From contig AAVV01000013.1 in assembly GCA_000169115.1 (NCBI GenBank), forward strand, positions 1-64,000: a stretch of 64,000 nucleotides of DNA. The letters are read 5' to 3'. Below are positions 53,002 to 62,880 of the stretch, piece by piece. The DNA is from a marine gamma proteobacterium HTCC2080. Lineage in GTDB: Bacteria; Pseudomonadota; Gammaproteobacteria; Pseudomonadales; Halieaceae. Made by a program: the position numbers and the translations under genes. Numbering within the stretch: position 1 is the stretch's first letter; every line of letters begins with the position of its first letter. The notes below the pieces were generated by a model. That model did no database searches and had not been told where the DNA came from. It was given only the letters and a program-made list of their open reading frames with translations.

Positions 53002-54999
53002 TTATTCAGACCGCCAAATACAGAATCCTCGGGGCGGCAGCTTGGCACTGCCCGCTAGGACTTGGGCGCTAGGTGGGGCGTCTAAGGTGTGAGCTTCTTT
53101 ACCGTAGTTAAAAGCAAACGTGACTGAACCTCGGGTCATCATGCGCACGTCTTCGGGTAATTCCTGAATCACTATCTCACGCTCTGTCAGCAGATCCCCA
53201 AGCAACTGGCGCAGGAAGGCATCGTCAGTAAGGGTGGCCAGATACAGGCATCGCCCCTTGCGAACCAAAGCGGGCCGCTTGTCCTGATAAAAGGCTTCTA
53301 TTGTGGCATTTGTGACGGCAAGGTCCTCACACCACAAACGACTTTGAAATACCTTGCCCTTATATTCAAAGGGTTCCACCACATCGGGTCGCAGGGTTTC
53401 GACCGAATTAACCTGTAAATCTAACCATGACTGGAGCACACCGGGCGCGCGATTGGTAGGAATCTGAAACTCATCAGTTTTGGCGCCGCAACGCGGTCCA
53501 AACAGTAAAGTCGCGTCGGATTGCTCACAAGCCTCAAGCAATGTGTCTGAAACTATGGGCATAGAGGCTACAACGACCAATGCATATTGCGATAGATCAG
53601 CTGACGGACTCACAATATCGACGGTGACATTTAGCTGACGCAAAGCTCGATAAAACTGAAACGTCACTCTGTGGGCTTCAACTTCTCGGCCCTGCTGTTC
53701 AATGTCAGAGACCCACTGTGCACTGACATCAGTGACTAGCGCTACGTGAGCCCGTGGCTGCGGCAGCGAGGCGTTTTCAAGTGTCTTAAGTGCTGCGACG
53801 ACGGTCTCGATTTCCTGCCAGGCATCGCTGCGAGACCGATCGGGTCGCAGGAGCCCGGCATGCATTTGCTCCTGAGCAAATTGCGCCTGGCGCCAGCGGA
53901 AATACGACACGACATCGGCGCCATGGGCGATAGCTTCAAGGGTCCAAAGCGTGACCATGCCAGGTGCTGGTCGGGGATTTGATGGCGCCCAATTCACCGG
54001 ACCAGGTTGCTGCTCCATAATCCAGAAGCCACGATCTTTGAGACCTCGGCATTGATCAAGGTAGTAGGCGGTATAGTCAGGGTGACCGGTGCGCATATAA
54101 CGTCGCGCCAACTCGGGTTCATCACGACCCAGTAAAAACTCACTCCGTCCTAGGGGATAGCTGTCATAGCTGACAAAATCAAGCGGCGCTGCCAGCGAGA
54201 AGCAGTCAGTTTGAGTATCCTTCATAGGAATGAAGTTGTGGGTTATCCACTGATTACTGGCATGGTCTCTAATGGCGCTACAACAGGCATCGTGGAAACG
54301 TAAAATTTGATCTGAGGCAAAGCGCCGATAGGCGATTTGATGGGCTGGATTGGTTTCGGTCACAGTCCCGAAGGGCAGTTCAATAGCGCTAAAGCTTGGG
54401 TATTCCATTGACCAGAACACATTGCCCCAGGCCGTATTCAAATGGGCGATGGTTCCATAACGTTCTTGGCACCAGCCTTGAAAGGACTGTCGTGCACTGT
54501 CAGACCAACTGTGGGCGGTGTCGTGGCAGCACAGTTCGTTATCGGTTTGCCAACCAATAACTCGGCTATCGTCGCCATAGCGTTTCGCTAAAATGGTGGA
54601 AATTCGCACGGCCTCGTCGCGATACTTGGCACTGGAGAAGTCATAGTGGCGCCGAGATCCAAAGCCGCGTTCGCGACCACTGATGGGGTCCTTGGGGAGT
54701 ATTTCTGGGTACTCATCGATGAGCCATTTTGGCGGGGTCGCCGTTGGGGTGCAGAGCACCACTTTTAAATTTTCGGCTGCGAGGGTTGCAATGGCGCGAT
54801 CCAACCAGCCGAAGTCAAATTGATCACGCTGTGGTTCAAGTCTCGACCAGGCAAATTCGCCAATTCGTACACAGCGTAACCCCAAGGCACGCATTTGCGC
54901 AGCGTCATCGGCCCAGTCTTGCTCGGGCCAGTGCTCGGGGTAATAGCAAACCCCCAGTGCTAACTCGGAAAAGCCGCCGACAAAATGTTGCTCAGCCAT
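53002..54999 (-). CDS. Beta-galactosidase, glycoside hydrolase family 42
   Basis: 665 residues from the ATG at 54999, with GGAGG nine bases upstream; an upstream open frame reaches 55089. It has [41 protein letters not shown], the acid/base Glu in [11 protein letters not shown] and the nucleophile Glu in [14 protein letters not shown], followed by the GH42 trimerisation and C-terminal beta domains. No signal peptide is seen, so it should hydrolyse galactosides in the cytoplasm. It is the last gene of the galT-galK-GH42 operon and overlaps the galK end by 8 bp. Confidence 0.95.
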   Translation of the reverse strand: MAEQHFVGGFSELALGVCYYPEHWPEQDWADDAAQMRALGLRCVRIGEFAWSRLEPQRDQFDFGWLDRAIATLAAENLKVVLCTPTATPPKWLIDEYPEILPKDPISGRERGFGSRRHYDFSSAKYRDEAVRISTILAKRYGDDSRVIGWQTDNELCCHDTAHSWSDSARQSFQGWCQERYGTIAHLNTAWGNVFWSMEYPSFSAIELPFGTVTETNPAHQIAYRRFASDQILRFHDACCSAIRDHASNQWITHNFIPMKDTQTDCFSLAAPLDFVSYDSYPLGRSEFLLGRDEPELARRYMRTGHPDYTAYYLDQCRGLKDRGFWIMEQQPGPVNWAPSNPRPAPGMVTLWTLEAIAHGADVVSYFRWRQAQFAQEQMHAGLLRPDRSRSDAWQEIETVVAALKTLENASLPQPRAHVALVTDVSAQWVSDIEQQGREVEAHRVTFQFYRALRQLNVTVDIVSPSADLSQYALVVVASMPIVSDTLLEACEQSDATLLFGPRCGAKTDEFQIPTNRAPGVLQSWLDLQVNSVETLRPDVVEPFEYKGKVFQSRLWCEDLAVTNATIEAFYQDKRPALVRKGRCLYLATLTDDAFLRQLLGDLLTEREIVIQELPEDVRMMTRGSVTFAFNYGKEAHTLDAPPSAQVLAGSAKLPPRGFCIWRSE

Positions 55000-56131
55000 T
55001 GTTATTAACCTCCAGCCCAGCGCCTGCTTCGCAGACAAAAGTGGTTGCCTTAAGACCTGTTTTTTGGGTGTAGTTACGTTCAACTGCACTCAGAAGTTGG
55101 GGTACGTCATCGCGGTGGCAAAGGCATACTACTGCGCCGCCAAATCCTCCTCCGGTTTGGCGTGCGGCGACCCGATTGCCTAATTCAGCTTTGGCAATGG
55201 CCACTAGAGTGTCGGTCGCGGGTACGGTAACTTCATAGCGGTTAGCGAGAGAGTTATGTCCCTGTGCTAGCTGCTCAGCGACTGCCGCTAAGTCGGCTTG
55301 CTGCAGCGCTGCGGCGGTTGTCTTGACCCGTTGGTTTTCTCCTAGGACATGGGCGGCACGAAGGTATTGTTGAGTCGTCAGCTTGTCTCGACAAGCAGCG
55401 AGTTGTTCAGTATTAGCAGCTCTCAGTGACGGTATGGCCATTGCCACACAGGCCGCTTCGCAGTCAGCTCTCCGAGCATTGTATTCGCTATCAACAAGTT
55501 TGCGTGGGTAGTTTGAATCTAGGATAACAATTGACCACTGCCCGGGGATTGTCACAGAGCTTGCTTCCAAAGACTGGCAGTCAAGGAGTAACGCTGCGCC
55601 TGGCTGAGCCTTGGTCGATATCAGCTGATCCATAATGCCGCACTGGCAGCCAATATAAGCATTCTCGGAAAGCTGGCCGAGCTTGGCAATTTTTGCACCG
55701 TCAATATTCCAATCGAAAGCGCTGTTGAGGGCGCCCAGCAGGGCGATTTCGAGTGCCGCCGAAGAAGAGAGCCCACGTCCCTGAGGAACGTCGCTCCATA
55801 GGGCCAGGTCAATGCCCTTGGTCACATAGCCTTCACTTTGTAGGGCCGCCACAATAGCCCTAATGTAATTAGCCCAAGGTAGGTTGCTGGGCTGGTAGTC
55901 ATCGCAAGCTTGGAAGTTATCAATTTGGTCGGGATACTCTCGAGAAACTGCGGTAATTGTGTTGTCTTCTCGGCGCCGCCACGCAACGTGGCAACGAAAC
56001 TGCAAAGCACAGGGTAAGACCCAGCCGTCGTTGTAATCGGTGAACTCGCCGATCAAATTAACCCGCCCGGGTGCCGAGGCCGTGCCCTGGGGTGACACGC
56101 CAAAGTGTTGTTTAAATAAGGTGACGCTCAT
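54992..56131 (-). CDS. galK: Galactokinase
   Basis: 379 residues from the ATG at 56131, which overlaps the galT stop as ATGA; an ATG two codons earlier is possible. GHMP-kinase motifs are [31 protein letters not shown] (ATP-binding) and [14 protein letters not shown]. The usual galactose-contacting His in GEHTDYN is Phe here. It phosphorylates galactose at C1. Confidence 0.95.
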   Translation of the reverse strand: MSVTLFKQHFGVSPQGTASAPGRVNLIGEFTDYNDGWVLPCALQFRCHVAWRRREDNTITAVSREYPDQIDNFQACDDYQPSNLPWANYIRAIVAALQSEGYVTKGIDLALWSDVPQGRGLSSSAALEIALLGALNSAFDWNIDGAKIAKLGQLSENAYIGCQCGIMDQLISTKAQPGAALLLDCQSLEASSVTIPGQWSIVILDSNYPRKLVDSEYNARRADCEAACVAMAIPSLRAANTEQLAACRDKLTTQQYLRAAHVLGENQRVKTTAAALQQADLAAVAEQLAQGHNSLANRYEVTVPATDTLVAIAKAELGNRVAARQTGGGFGGAVVCLCHRDDVPQLLSAVERNYTQKTGLKATTFVCEAGAGLEVNNNG

Positions 56132-57255
56132 GGGCATTTCATCAGCTGCTGCTTAATCGGCTCTGCCAGTTGCCGCAGTTTATGGGCAGCCGACTCAACG
56201 GTTAAATCTCTCTGAGGCTCGCCCAGCATTTCATAACCCACCATGTGTTTCTTAATGTTTGCAGACCGCAACAGCGGAGGGAAGAAATGTGCGTGCAGCC
56301 GCCAGTGTTTATTTGGCTGGTCAGAGGGTGCGTTATGCCAGCCCATAGAATAGGGGAATGAGCATTCGAAGAGGGCATCGTAGGTGCGATTTAGAACGGC
56401 CAACGCCTCGGCAAGTGTCTCCATATTGTCCGGCGTGAGCTCACCAAAGTCGGTTTGATTTCCTTTAGTAAGGAGTAAAGTTTCAAAAGGCCACGCTGCC
56501 CAATATGGAACAACAATTAGCCAGTCGGAGTTTTCGAAGACGACGCGTTCATTGAGCCGCGACTCCCACTGTTGATAATCTGCGAGCAGAGCCGAACCGT
56601 TTTCTTGAAAATAGTCTAATTGGCTTTGATCCTCGGTGGCGATGGTTGAAGAAAGATGGGCATGGGCCCAAATCTGGCCGTGGGGATGAGGTTGGGAGCA
56701 ACCCATTAGCGCCCCCTTATTTTCGAACAGAGTAACGCAGCGATACTTTTCTGAAAGTTCGCGGTAGGACTGCTGTATTACCTCGAGGACGCGAAATAAT
56801 TCGCTTTGGCTGAAGTCTGCCAAAGTTCTATCGTGGCGGTGATCAAAGCAAATTACGCGGCACTCGCCCTCTGCGGCTTCTTCCCTTATGAACACGGGGC
56901 TAGCGTCGTTTACTTCACCTGTTGCCTTTGCCTGTTCCCGTTCTTCATGTGACTCAGGGCCCGTCAGTGCAGAGAAATCGTTGCTGAACACATGGGGCCC
57001 GCGGTAATCAGCATTAAACGTATTATTCGCGCGCTTGGTTCCCGGGCAGAGGGGGCAATTGGGATCAAACGTCAGCCTTTCCTCTAAATCAGGTTCGGCT
57101 GCTTCCCCGGACCAAGGCCGATTGCCGCGCTGAGGGCTAACTAGCACCCAGTCGCCAGTTAATGCATTTTTACGACGGTAGCTCTTTGTCTGACTCAAAA
57201 CTTCTCCGGGTGATGTCGATGACAACGTGTCATTGCATTCCAAGTGCAATGCCAT
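56128..57255 (-). CDS. galT: UDP-glucose--hexose-1-phosphate uridylyltransferase
   Basis: 375 residues from the ATG at 57255 (GAGGA four bases upstream); a GTG at 57306 would add 17 residues without similarity to the family. It has NALTGDWVLVSPQR, CPLCPGT (zinc), VFSNDFSAL, the active-site HPHGQIWAH and NAPSDQPNKHWRLHAHFFPP. It exchanges UMP between UDP-glucose and galactose-1-phosphate. First gene of the operon, divergent from the GH36 gene. Confidence 0.96.
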   Translation of the reverse strand: MALHLECNDTLSSTSPGEVLSQTKSYRRKNALTGDWVLVSPQRGNRPWSGEAAEPDLEERLTFDPNCPLCPGTKRANNTFNADYRGPHVFSNDFSALTGPESHEEREQAKATGEVNDASPVFIREEAAEGECRVICFDHRHDRTLADFSQSELFRVLEVIQQSYRELSEKYRCVTLFENKGALMGCSQPHPHGQIWAHAHLSSTIATEDQSQLDYFQENGSALLADYQQWESRLNERVVFENSDWLIVVPYWAAWPFETLLLTKGNQTDFGELTPDNMETLAEALAVLNRTYDALFECSFPYSMGWHNAPSDQPNKHWRLHAHFFPPLLRSANIKKHMVGYEMLGEPQRDLTVESAAHKLRQLAEPIKQQLMKCP

Positions 57256-57361
57256 GAGTCCTCGTCTGGGAGTGTATCTGATGCAGGGTGTCACGGTATG
57301 CTTCACGCTGTGAATTGACGCGACGATTTTGTCATAAGATTTTAGAGTAGAGTCTAGTGCC

Positions 57362-59500
57362 GTGGGAATGGAAAACTCCGAATTCCAACCGTTTTACCAA
57401 TTAAACAACAGTGACACATCGGTGTTGGTAGATTGCCGCCAACGTTTACCTGTTATTTTCTATGTAGGCCCGCGGTTAGAACACTTTGATGTCGCTAATT
57501 TAGCGTTGCTTGATCGCCATGAGGCGCCCGCTTCGGTACCAGCGGAGCCTTCTATTGCCTTGTTGCCAGACATCACCTCAGGGTGGCTCGGTCATCCGGG
57601 TATCGCCGTTCGTAGGGGGCTGCAAGGTTGGCAGCTGCACTGCGTATTACAACGGGTCACTCAGTCTCAGTGTGATGGCCTTGTGCTGACAGCGACCTGC
57701 GCGGCAACCCAGGTCAGTGTGCTTTACGAATTAGCGCTCCCCACCGCTGGTGACGCACTTTCTATTGCGGTGTCAGTCGTTAATGACAGCAGCTCTGAAA
57801 TGTTGAGTTTGGACGAATGCAATCTAACCTTGCCCATTCCCGATCATTTTTCTGATTTCACAGATTTCAGCGGACGCTGGGGCCTTGAATTTCAATCTAG
57901 GACTCAGTCTTTACAGCAAGTTGCGTATTCCAGAGAGAATCGGACAGGGCGCACTTCACACTCGGGTTCAGCAAGTGTTGTCGTGCACGAAGAAAGACTC
58001 TCAGCAACCCATGGCCATACCTTTTCCTGTCATTTAGCTTGGAGTGGCAATCATTGTCTGCGAGTCGAGCAGCTAGTGGATGGTCGCCGTTATTTACAGC
58101 TGGGCGAGTTATTAGCGCCAGAGGAAATCGTGCTGAGTCCGGGCACTGCTTATAGCGCGCCTGTTGTCTGGTGCTGCTTTTCAGCTGGAGGATTGACGGG
58201 TCTCTCACGTTGTTGGCATCGCCTTATCCGAGCGCAGTTCCCCACCGTTGCTAAGCTGCAACAAAAACCACGTCTGGTTCAGATCAATACGTGGGAAGGT
58301 CACTATTTTGATGTCAACGAATCAAAGCTACTGGGTTTGATTGATCAAGCAGCACAGTTGGGTGTAGAGCGGTTTGTACTCGATGACGGTTGGTTCTGTG
58401 GGCGCAACGATGATAAAAGTTCCTTAGGAGATTGGTGGGCAGACACTAAAAAACTACCCCGGGGTTTGACTCCGCTGGTTGAGGCCTGCAGCCGCAATGA
58501 GATGGAGTTTGGTTTATGGGTTGAGCCTGAAATGGTGAGCCCAGACAGTGATCTTTATCGTAGCCATCCCGATTGGATTTTAAGTCATGAGTCTGCACCG
58601 CAACTGTTGGCTCGACATCAACTAGTTTTGGACCTCGCCCGTCCCGAGGTGGAGGCTTATATTTTCGATTCCCTCTCCACGCTCCTCAGTCAACACCCTA
58701 TTCGCTATCTTAAATGGGATATGAATCGCGATATTCATCAAGCGGGGAACGCGCTGGGTCATCCTGCGGTGAGTGGTCAGACTCGAGCTCTCTATCGATT
58801 ATTGAACCGCGTGAAGACTGCCTTTCCCGAGGTAGAAATAGAGGGGTGTGCGTCGGGCGGGGGGCGTGTGGACTGCGGTGTTTTAAATTATGTCAGTCGA
58901 TTTTGGCCCTCCGATACCAACGATGCCCTTGATCGGCTCAGTGTTCAGAGGGGTTTTTCCTTGTTTTACCCGCCCGAGTTAATGGGCTGCCATATTGGCC
59001 CCGAGACCTGCCATCTCACCGGGCGACAACACGACCTGACCTTTCGGGCCGGGGTCGCATTTTGGGGGCACTTGGGTATTGAGATGGATATCACAACGCT
59101 GAGTGACCATGATCGAGCGACTATGATGTTACTGATTGAGCTTTACAAAAATCACCGACAGCTCTTGCACAGCGGTCAGCCACAACGCCTCGATAGACCG
59201 AAAGAGGAAATGGGCTGGGGGGTGGTGTCTACGGCGCAAGAGGAGGGGCTTTTTGGACATGCTCAGCTGATGAGTGCGCTTCGACCATTTCCTGTGCGGT
59301 ACCGCTTTCAGGGGTTGGATAAAAGCGCACACTATCGAGTGCAATGCATCTGGCCGCCCATTGATAGCGAGTTTTTAAATGACCATGTGGCATCTCTGCA
59401 AGAGCAAAAGCTGTCGGGTGATGTGCTCATGCAGTTAGGTATTGCGCTACCCATTCGTAAGCCCGAGAGCGTACTCATTTACTATCTGAGCAAGGCTTAG
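57362..59500 (+). CDS. Alpha-galactosidase, glycoside hydrolase family 36
   Basis: 712 residues (GTG at 57362; an ATG two codons later is also possible). An N-terminal beta-supersandwich leads to the barrel with INTWEGHYFDVNESKL, FVLDDGWF, GLWVEPEMV, the nucleophile in LKWDMNRD, ASGGGRVD and the acid/base region RFWPSDTNDALDR. It lacks a signal peptide and should release galactose from raffinose-type or melibiose-like sugars in the cytoplasm. The 106 bp shared with galT probably hold divergent promoters. Confidence 0.95.
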   Translation: MGMENSEFQPFYQLNNSDTSVLVDCRQRLPVIFYVGPRLEHFDVANLALLDRHEAPASVPAEPSIALLPDITSGWLGHPGIAVRRGLQGWQLHCVLQRVTQSQCDGLVLTATCAATQVSVLYELALPTAGDALSIAVSVVNDSSSEMLSLDECNLTLPIPDHFSDFTDFSGRWGLEFQSRTQSLQQVAYSRENRTGRTSHSGSASVVVHEERLSATHGHTFSCHLAWSGNHCLRVEQLVDGRRYLQLGELLAPEEIVLSPGTAYSAPVVWCCFSAGGLTGLSRCWHRLIRAQFPTVAKLQQKPRLVQINTWEGHYFDVNESKLLGLIDQAAQLGVERFVLDDGWFCGRNDDKSSLGDWWADTKKLPRGLTPLVEACSRNEMEFGLWVEPEMVSPDSDLYRSHPDWILSHESAPQLLARHQLVLDLARPEVEAYIFDSLSTLLSQHPIRYLKWDMNRDIHQAGNALGHPAVSGQTRALYRLLNRVKTAFPEVEIEGCASGGGRVDCGVLNYVSRFWPSDTNDALDRLSVQRGFSLFYPPELMGCHIGPETCHLTGRQHDLTFRAGVAFWGHLGIEMDITTLSDHDRATMMLLIELYKNHRQLLHSGQPQRLDRPKEEMGWGVVSTAQEEGLFGHAQLMSALRPFPVRYRFQGLDKSAHYRVQCIWPPIDSEFLNDHVASLQEQKLSGDVLMQLGIALPIRKPESVLIYYLSKA

Positions 59501-59565
59501 AACGTTGCATTTTTTTAACTGTTCTACGCGATATGGGGGTCGCTTTAACCCCGCCGCGCAATCGA

Positions 59566-61038
59566 TTAAGTCTGAGGGGTTGTCCCGTCGCTTGAGGGAT
59601 CAAAAAGAATGGCTGGGGCCCATTGAGGTGTGGCACCAAACACAAAACGACTGACCAGCAGTGCGGAAAATACGCAAAAAATAACAGTGATAAACATCAT
59701 ATGAATGTAGTGGAAAGGCGCCCAAACAAAGGAGAAAAATCCGTACAGTAAGACCCCCAACACCACGGCAATAATGGCGGCCCCCGCAGAAACCCCACGA
59801 AATAACAGGCCTACAATAAAGGCGGAAAGAATCGGCATGCTGAGTAAACCGTACAGCTCCTGAACTAAATTAATGATGCTTTCGGCTTGGGCATAAATCG
59901 GCACCATGGCTAGGCCTATCAATACAAAGCTAACGGTGATGATCAGATTGAGTCGCCGGAGGTTGGGTTCTGGTGCAATGTAGCGCTCGTGAATGTCGCA
60001 AACGTACAACGCGGTGGATGAGTTTAAAACACTGTTTACGCTGGTCAGTACGGCGGCGGCGATGGCGGCTGCGAAGGCGCCTGATAGCCAAAGCGGCAGT
60101 ACCTCTCCCACAATCTTGCCAAAAGCGGCATCTCCAATATCGCCATAGAGCTTGAAAGAAACGATGCCGGGTATGACGACCATGGGGGGGATGATTAGCA
60201 AGCGTATGGCCGCAGCGGCGATAACGCCTTTCTGGCCCTCCTCAGCGGTAGGCGATGCCATGGCCCGCTGGGTAATGGTTTGGTTGGTGCCCCAATAGAA
60301 AATTTGTATGAATAACATGCCCGTTAACAAGGTATGCCATGGAATAGGCGAGTCATTGCTGCCGATCAGGGTTAACCGTTCGGTGGGGATACCAGAAAAA
60401 TCAAAGTCGATGGCTGCCAGGGCTAAAAAAACCACAACCATTCCTAGCGATAGCAACAGCACGCCACTGTAAGCGTCGGAAATTGCGACCGCGCGCAGGC
60501 CGCCCAACACCGCGTAAGCGGCCCCAACAACCGCAAAGGCGGTGGCAATGACAATAATGGGAAGCTCAACGTTGAATAGCGTTTGCATAAAAAGCGCGCC
60601 GCTATACAGCATGGCGGGAATAAAAATGAATAAATTCCCGAGTAAAAACAGTAGCCCAATAAGTGCTCGAATACGGTAGTCGTCGTAGCGCTTCTCCAAA
60701 AGCTCAGTAGTGGTGGTGCATTGATAGCGGTAGTAAACCGGCAGGATGACTTTAGCGAGAATAATCAGACCGACAACGGCTGATAATTCCCACCACGCGA
60801 GCAACGCCATTTGATTGCCGTTCATCCCAACTAGCTGATCGGTACTGAGATTGGTAAGGGTGATAGATCCGGCGACGACGATCCAGCTGAGGCCACGACC
60901 TGCAAGAAAGACGTCGTCTCGAGTAGATGTTGTTGGATTGAGATGAGCGGTGTCTTGCAAACAGCGGCGCCAGGTTAAGCCAGCAATTAAAGCGGTAATC
61001 GTAATGAAAACCAAAATTTGCAGTGGATCAATAGGCAT
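59566..61038 (-). CDS. Sodium:solute symporter (SSS family), probable galactose/galactoside transporter
   Basis: 490 residues with about 13 membrane helices. SSS signatures are DDVFLAGRGLSWIVVAGSITLTNLSTDQLVGMNG, YRYQCTTTTELLEKRY and AVLTSVNSVLNSSTALYVCDIHERYI. It is most like the sugar branch (vSGLT-type). Na+ drives uptake at the inner membrane. Its position beside GH36 and the Leloir genes argues for a galactose or galactoside substrate. It converges on the GH36 gene. Confidence 0.93.
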   Translation of the reverse strand: MPIDPLQILVFITITALIAGLTWRRCLQDTAHLNPTTSTRDDVFLAGRGLSWIVVAGSITLTNLSTDQLVGMNGNQMALLAWWELSAVVGLIILAKVILPVYYRYQCTTTTELLEKRYDDYRIRALIGLLFLLGNLFIFIPAMLYSGALFMQTLFNVELPIIVIATAFAVVGAAYAVLGGLRAVAISDAYSGVLLLSLGMVVVFLALAAIDFDFSGIPTERLTLIGSNDSPIPWHTLLTGMLFIQIFYWGTNQTITQRAMASPTAEEGQKGVIAAAAIRLLIIPPMVVIPGIVSFKLYGDIGDAAFGKIVGEVLPLWLSGAFAAAIAAAVLTSVNSVLNSSTALYVCDIHERYIAPEPNLRRLNLIITVSFVLIGLAMVPIYAQAESIINLVQELYGLLSMPILSAFIVGLLFRGVSAGAAIIAVVLGVLLYGFFSFVWAPFHYIHMMFITVIFCVFSALLVSRFVFGATPQWAPAILFDPSSDGTTPQT

Positions 61039-61150
61039 GAGCTTTCCGCTTGTTATTGGGGAGACTGGGTTAACCAGACTAACAGTCAGCCCGTGTTTAA
61101 AAAATCATGTTGTCGAGGTGGGCTTGTCACTGTCTAAAAAGGCAGGGTGA

Positions 61151-61999
61151 CTACCAAGCGCTGTCCGCAATGGTAATGCGGTGCAGTAGGCGATCGTAGC
61201 CGTCGTAGCCTCCGGTTGCGGCGTGCAGCAGCGATCGGTTGTCCCACATGACGAGCATATTAGGCTGCCATTGGTGTCGATAAAGAAACTGCTCTTGAGT
61301 TTGGTATTGGTAAAGCTCCATGAGCAACGCTTGTGCTGTCTCAAGATTCATATCGGAAAAGCTTTGAATGTAGGCTGCCGATGAAAACAGCGCCTTTTTT
61401 CCGGTTTCGCGATGGGTTCTGACCAATGGGTGGTTGCAGGTTTCTCGGGCGCTCTCGCTGGGCTTTATGGTCATACTGCGCCCGTTGCTTTGGTCTTGGT
61501 CGCCGTAGGCGCCGTCCGGGGCATAGCCCAAGGCGGCTGAGTGGATAGCCGTGAGATTTTCCACGCGTTCTCTTAGTGAATCAGGCATTTCGTCAAAGGC
61601 TTTTACTTGATCTGCAAATAGCGTGTCGCCGCCGTGAGGAGGAATAGTAATACTGAGGAGCATAGTTGCCGCTGGGGGTATCGGCATGAAACTCCAATCG
61701 CTGTGAAAGGTCTCTGCAAAAATTGAGGTTGTTTCATCGGCCTTGCGTTGAATCGCGCAAATGTTGGGGTAGCCATCGATATGGCCAAAAAATGGATCCT
61801 CACCAATTTCACCAAAGTACTGACTCACCCGCTCTAGATCCTCGGGACTTAGACGTTGATTCGGGAAGGCTACAACTTTGTGCTGCAGCCAGTGACTGCG
61901 TATTTCGGCGATCGAGTCCTCGGAAAGGTTTTGAGTTAAATCGACGCCCGTAATTGATGCACCACAAGATGCCTGACTGGCAGTAACGGTTAATGGCAT
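61151..61999 (-). CDS. TauD/TfdA family dioxygenase
   Basis: 282 residues with the family start GASITGVDLTQNLSEDSIAEIRSHWLQHKVVAFPNQ, the iron-binding FHSDWSF (HxD), a distal His in WDNRSLLHAATGGYDG and the 2-oxoglutarate-binding Arg in LLHRITI. These Fe(II)/2-oxoglutarate enzymes hydroxylate small organic acids, sulfonates or similar substrates in the cytoplasm. It lies in line with an SDR and a CoA-transferase on the same strand, which suggests a shared catabolic route, but the substrate is unknown. Confidence 0.93.
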   Translation of the reverse strand: MPLTVTASQASCGASITGVDLTQNLSEDSIAEIRSHWLQHKVVAFPNQRLSPEDLERVSQYFGEIGEDPFFGHIDGYPNICAIQRKADETTSIFAETFHSDWSFMPIPPAATMLLSITIPPHGGDTLFADQVKAFDEMPDSLRERVENLTAIHSAALGYAPDGAYGDQDQSNGRSMTIKPSESARETCNHPLVRTHRETGKKALFSSAAYIQSFSDMNLETAQALLMELYQYQTQEQFLYRHQWQPNMLVMWDNRSLLHAATGGYDGYDRLLHRITIADSAW

Positions 62000-62082
62000 A
62001 GGGCCCTCCTTATTTTTATAGGCGTGTAAATGCCAACGAACTGATGCGAACTGTCTGGATTTTTAGGTTAGGGTATCAGAAG

Positions 62083-62880
62083 TTATCCACTCTCATGGTT
62101 CCACCAGGCGAGGTCAGAGTGCGCCCGGAGGTCTGCTTCATGAGTCCAAGCCGACCGATGTTGATGCGCGAGATGAAAATAGGTCTCCGCTATTTCTTCT
62201 GGTAGAAGTAGGCCGTCTTTATCACCGCCACGGGCCTGCCTCAGCGCGGCGAATTGTTCTTCTCCCAGCATTTTCCCTAGGGTGTCAGGCGCATCTACCG
62301 CCCCGTCAATAATGACATGAGCGACGTGGATTCCCCGTGATGCGTATTCGGCATTTAACGTTTGGCAGAGCATTCGTCGCCCGCCCATTGCCGCGGCATG
62401 TGAATGCTGGCCAGCGTTACCTCGTACCGCCGCCGTGGCAGATGTCACCAGTAGTGTGCCACCGCCGCGAGACTCCATGGCGGGAATAACAGCTTTGGCC
62501 ACTCGAAATAGGGCGAGGCACGCCATTCTCCAGCCGAGTTCAAAGTTCTTGAGTGTTGTGGCTTCCAGCGATCTATTGCCAATCTGTGCGCCAAGATTAA
62601 ATAAGACGGTATGTATGGGCCCTATTTCTTCAACAGAAGCGATTAGATTTTCCAAGGCATCGTCTTCCACCGCGTTGAGTAAATGCCCAGAGGCGGACCC
62701 GCCCTCGGATTGAATGCCATCAACAAGGGCTTGCAGTCCACTCGCATCGCTACGTCGGCACAGAGCAGCGTGGTAACCCTCTCGAGCAAACCGGTTGCCG
62801 ACACTGCCACCTATACCTGCGCCAGCCCCAATGATTAAACATACTTTCTTCAAAATAGCGTCCTCTGGTGTTTCTTTCAT
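62083..62880 (-). CDS. Short-chain dehydrogenase/reductase family protein (non-canonical active site)
   Basis: 265 residues with a Rossmann start VCLIIGAGAGIGGSVGNRFAREG and NLGAQIGN (the NNAG region). The Ser is present in VTSATAAVRGN, but the usual YxxxK is replaced: the aligned segment reads QHSHAAAMGGRRML, with no Tyr or Lys in place. The C-terminal half (ASRGIHVAHVIIDGAVDAPDT) fits a sub-group with this feature. It starts directly at the CoA-transferase stop. It may use another mechanism or act as a non-catalytic SDR. Confidence 0.88.
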   Translation of the reverse strand: MKETPEDAILKKVCLIIGAGAGIGGSVGNRFAREGYHAALCRRSDASGLQALVDGIQSEGGSASGHLLNAVEDDALENLIASVEEIGPIHTVLFNLGAQIGNRSLEATTLKNFELGWRMACLALFRVAKAVIPAMESRGGGTLLVTSATAAVRGNAGQHSHAAAMGGRRMLCQTLNAEYASRGIHVAHVIIDGAVDAPDTLGKMLGEEQFAALRQARGGDKDGLLLPEEIAETYFHLAHQHRSAWTHEADLRAHSDLAWWNHESG

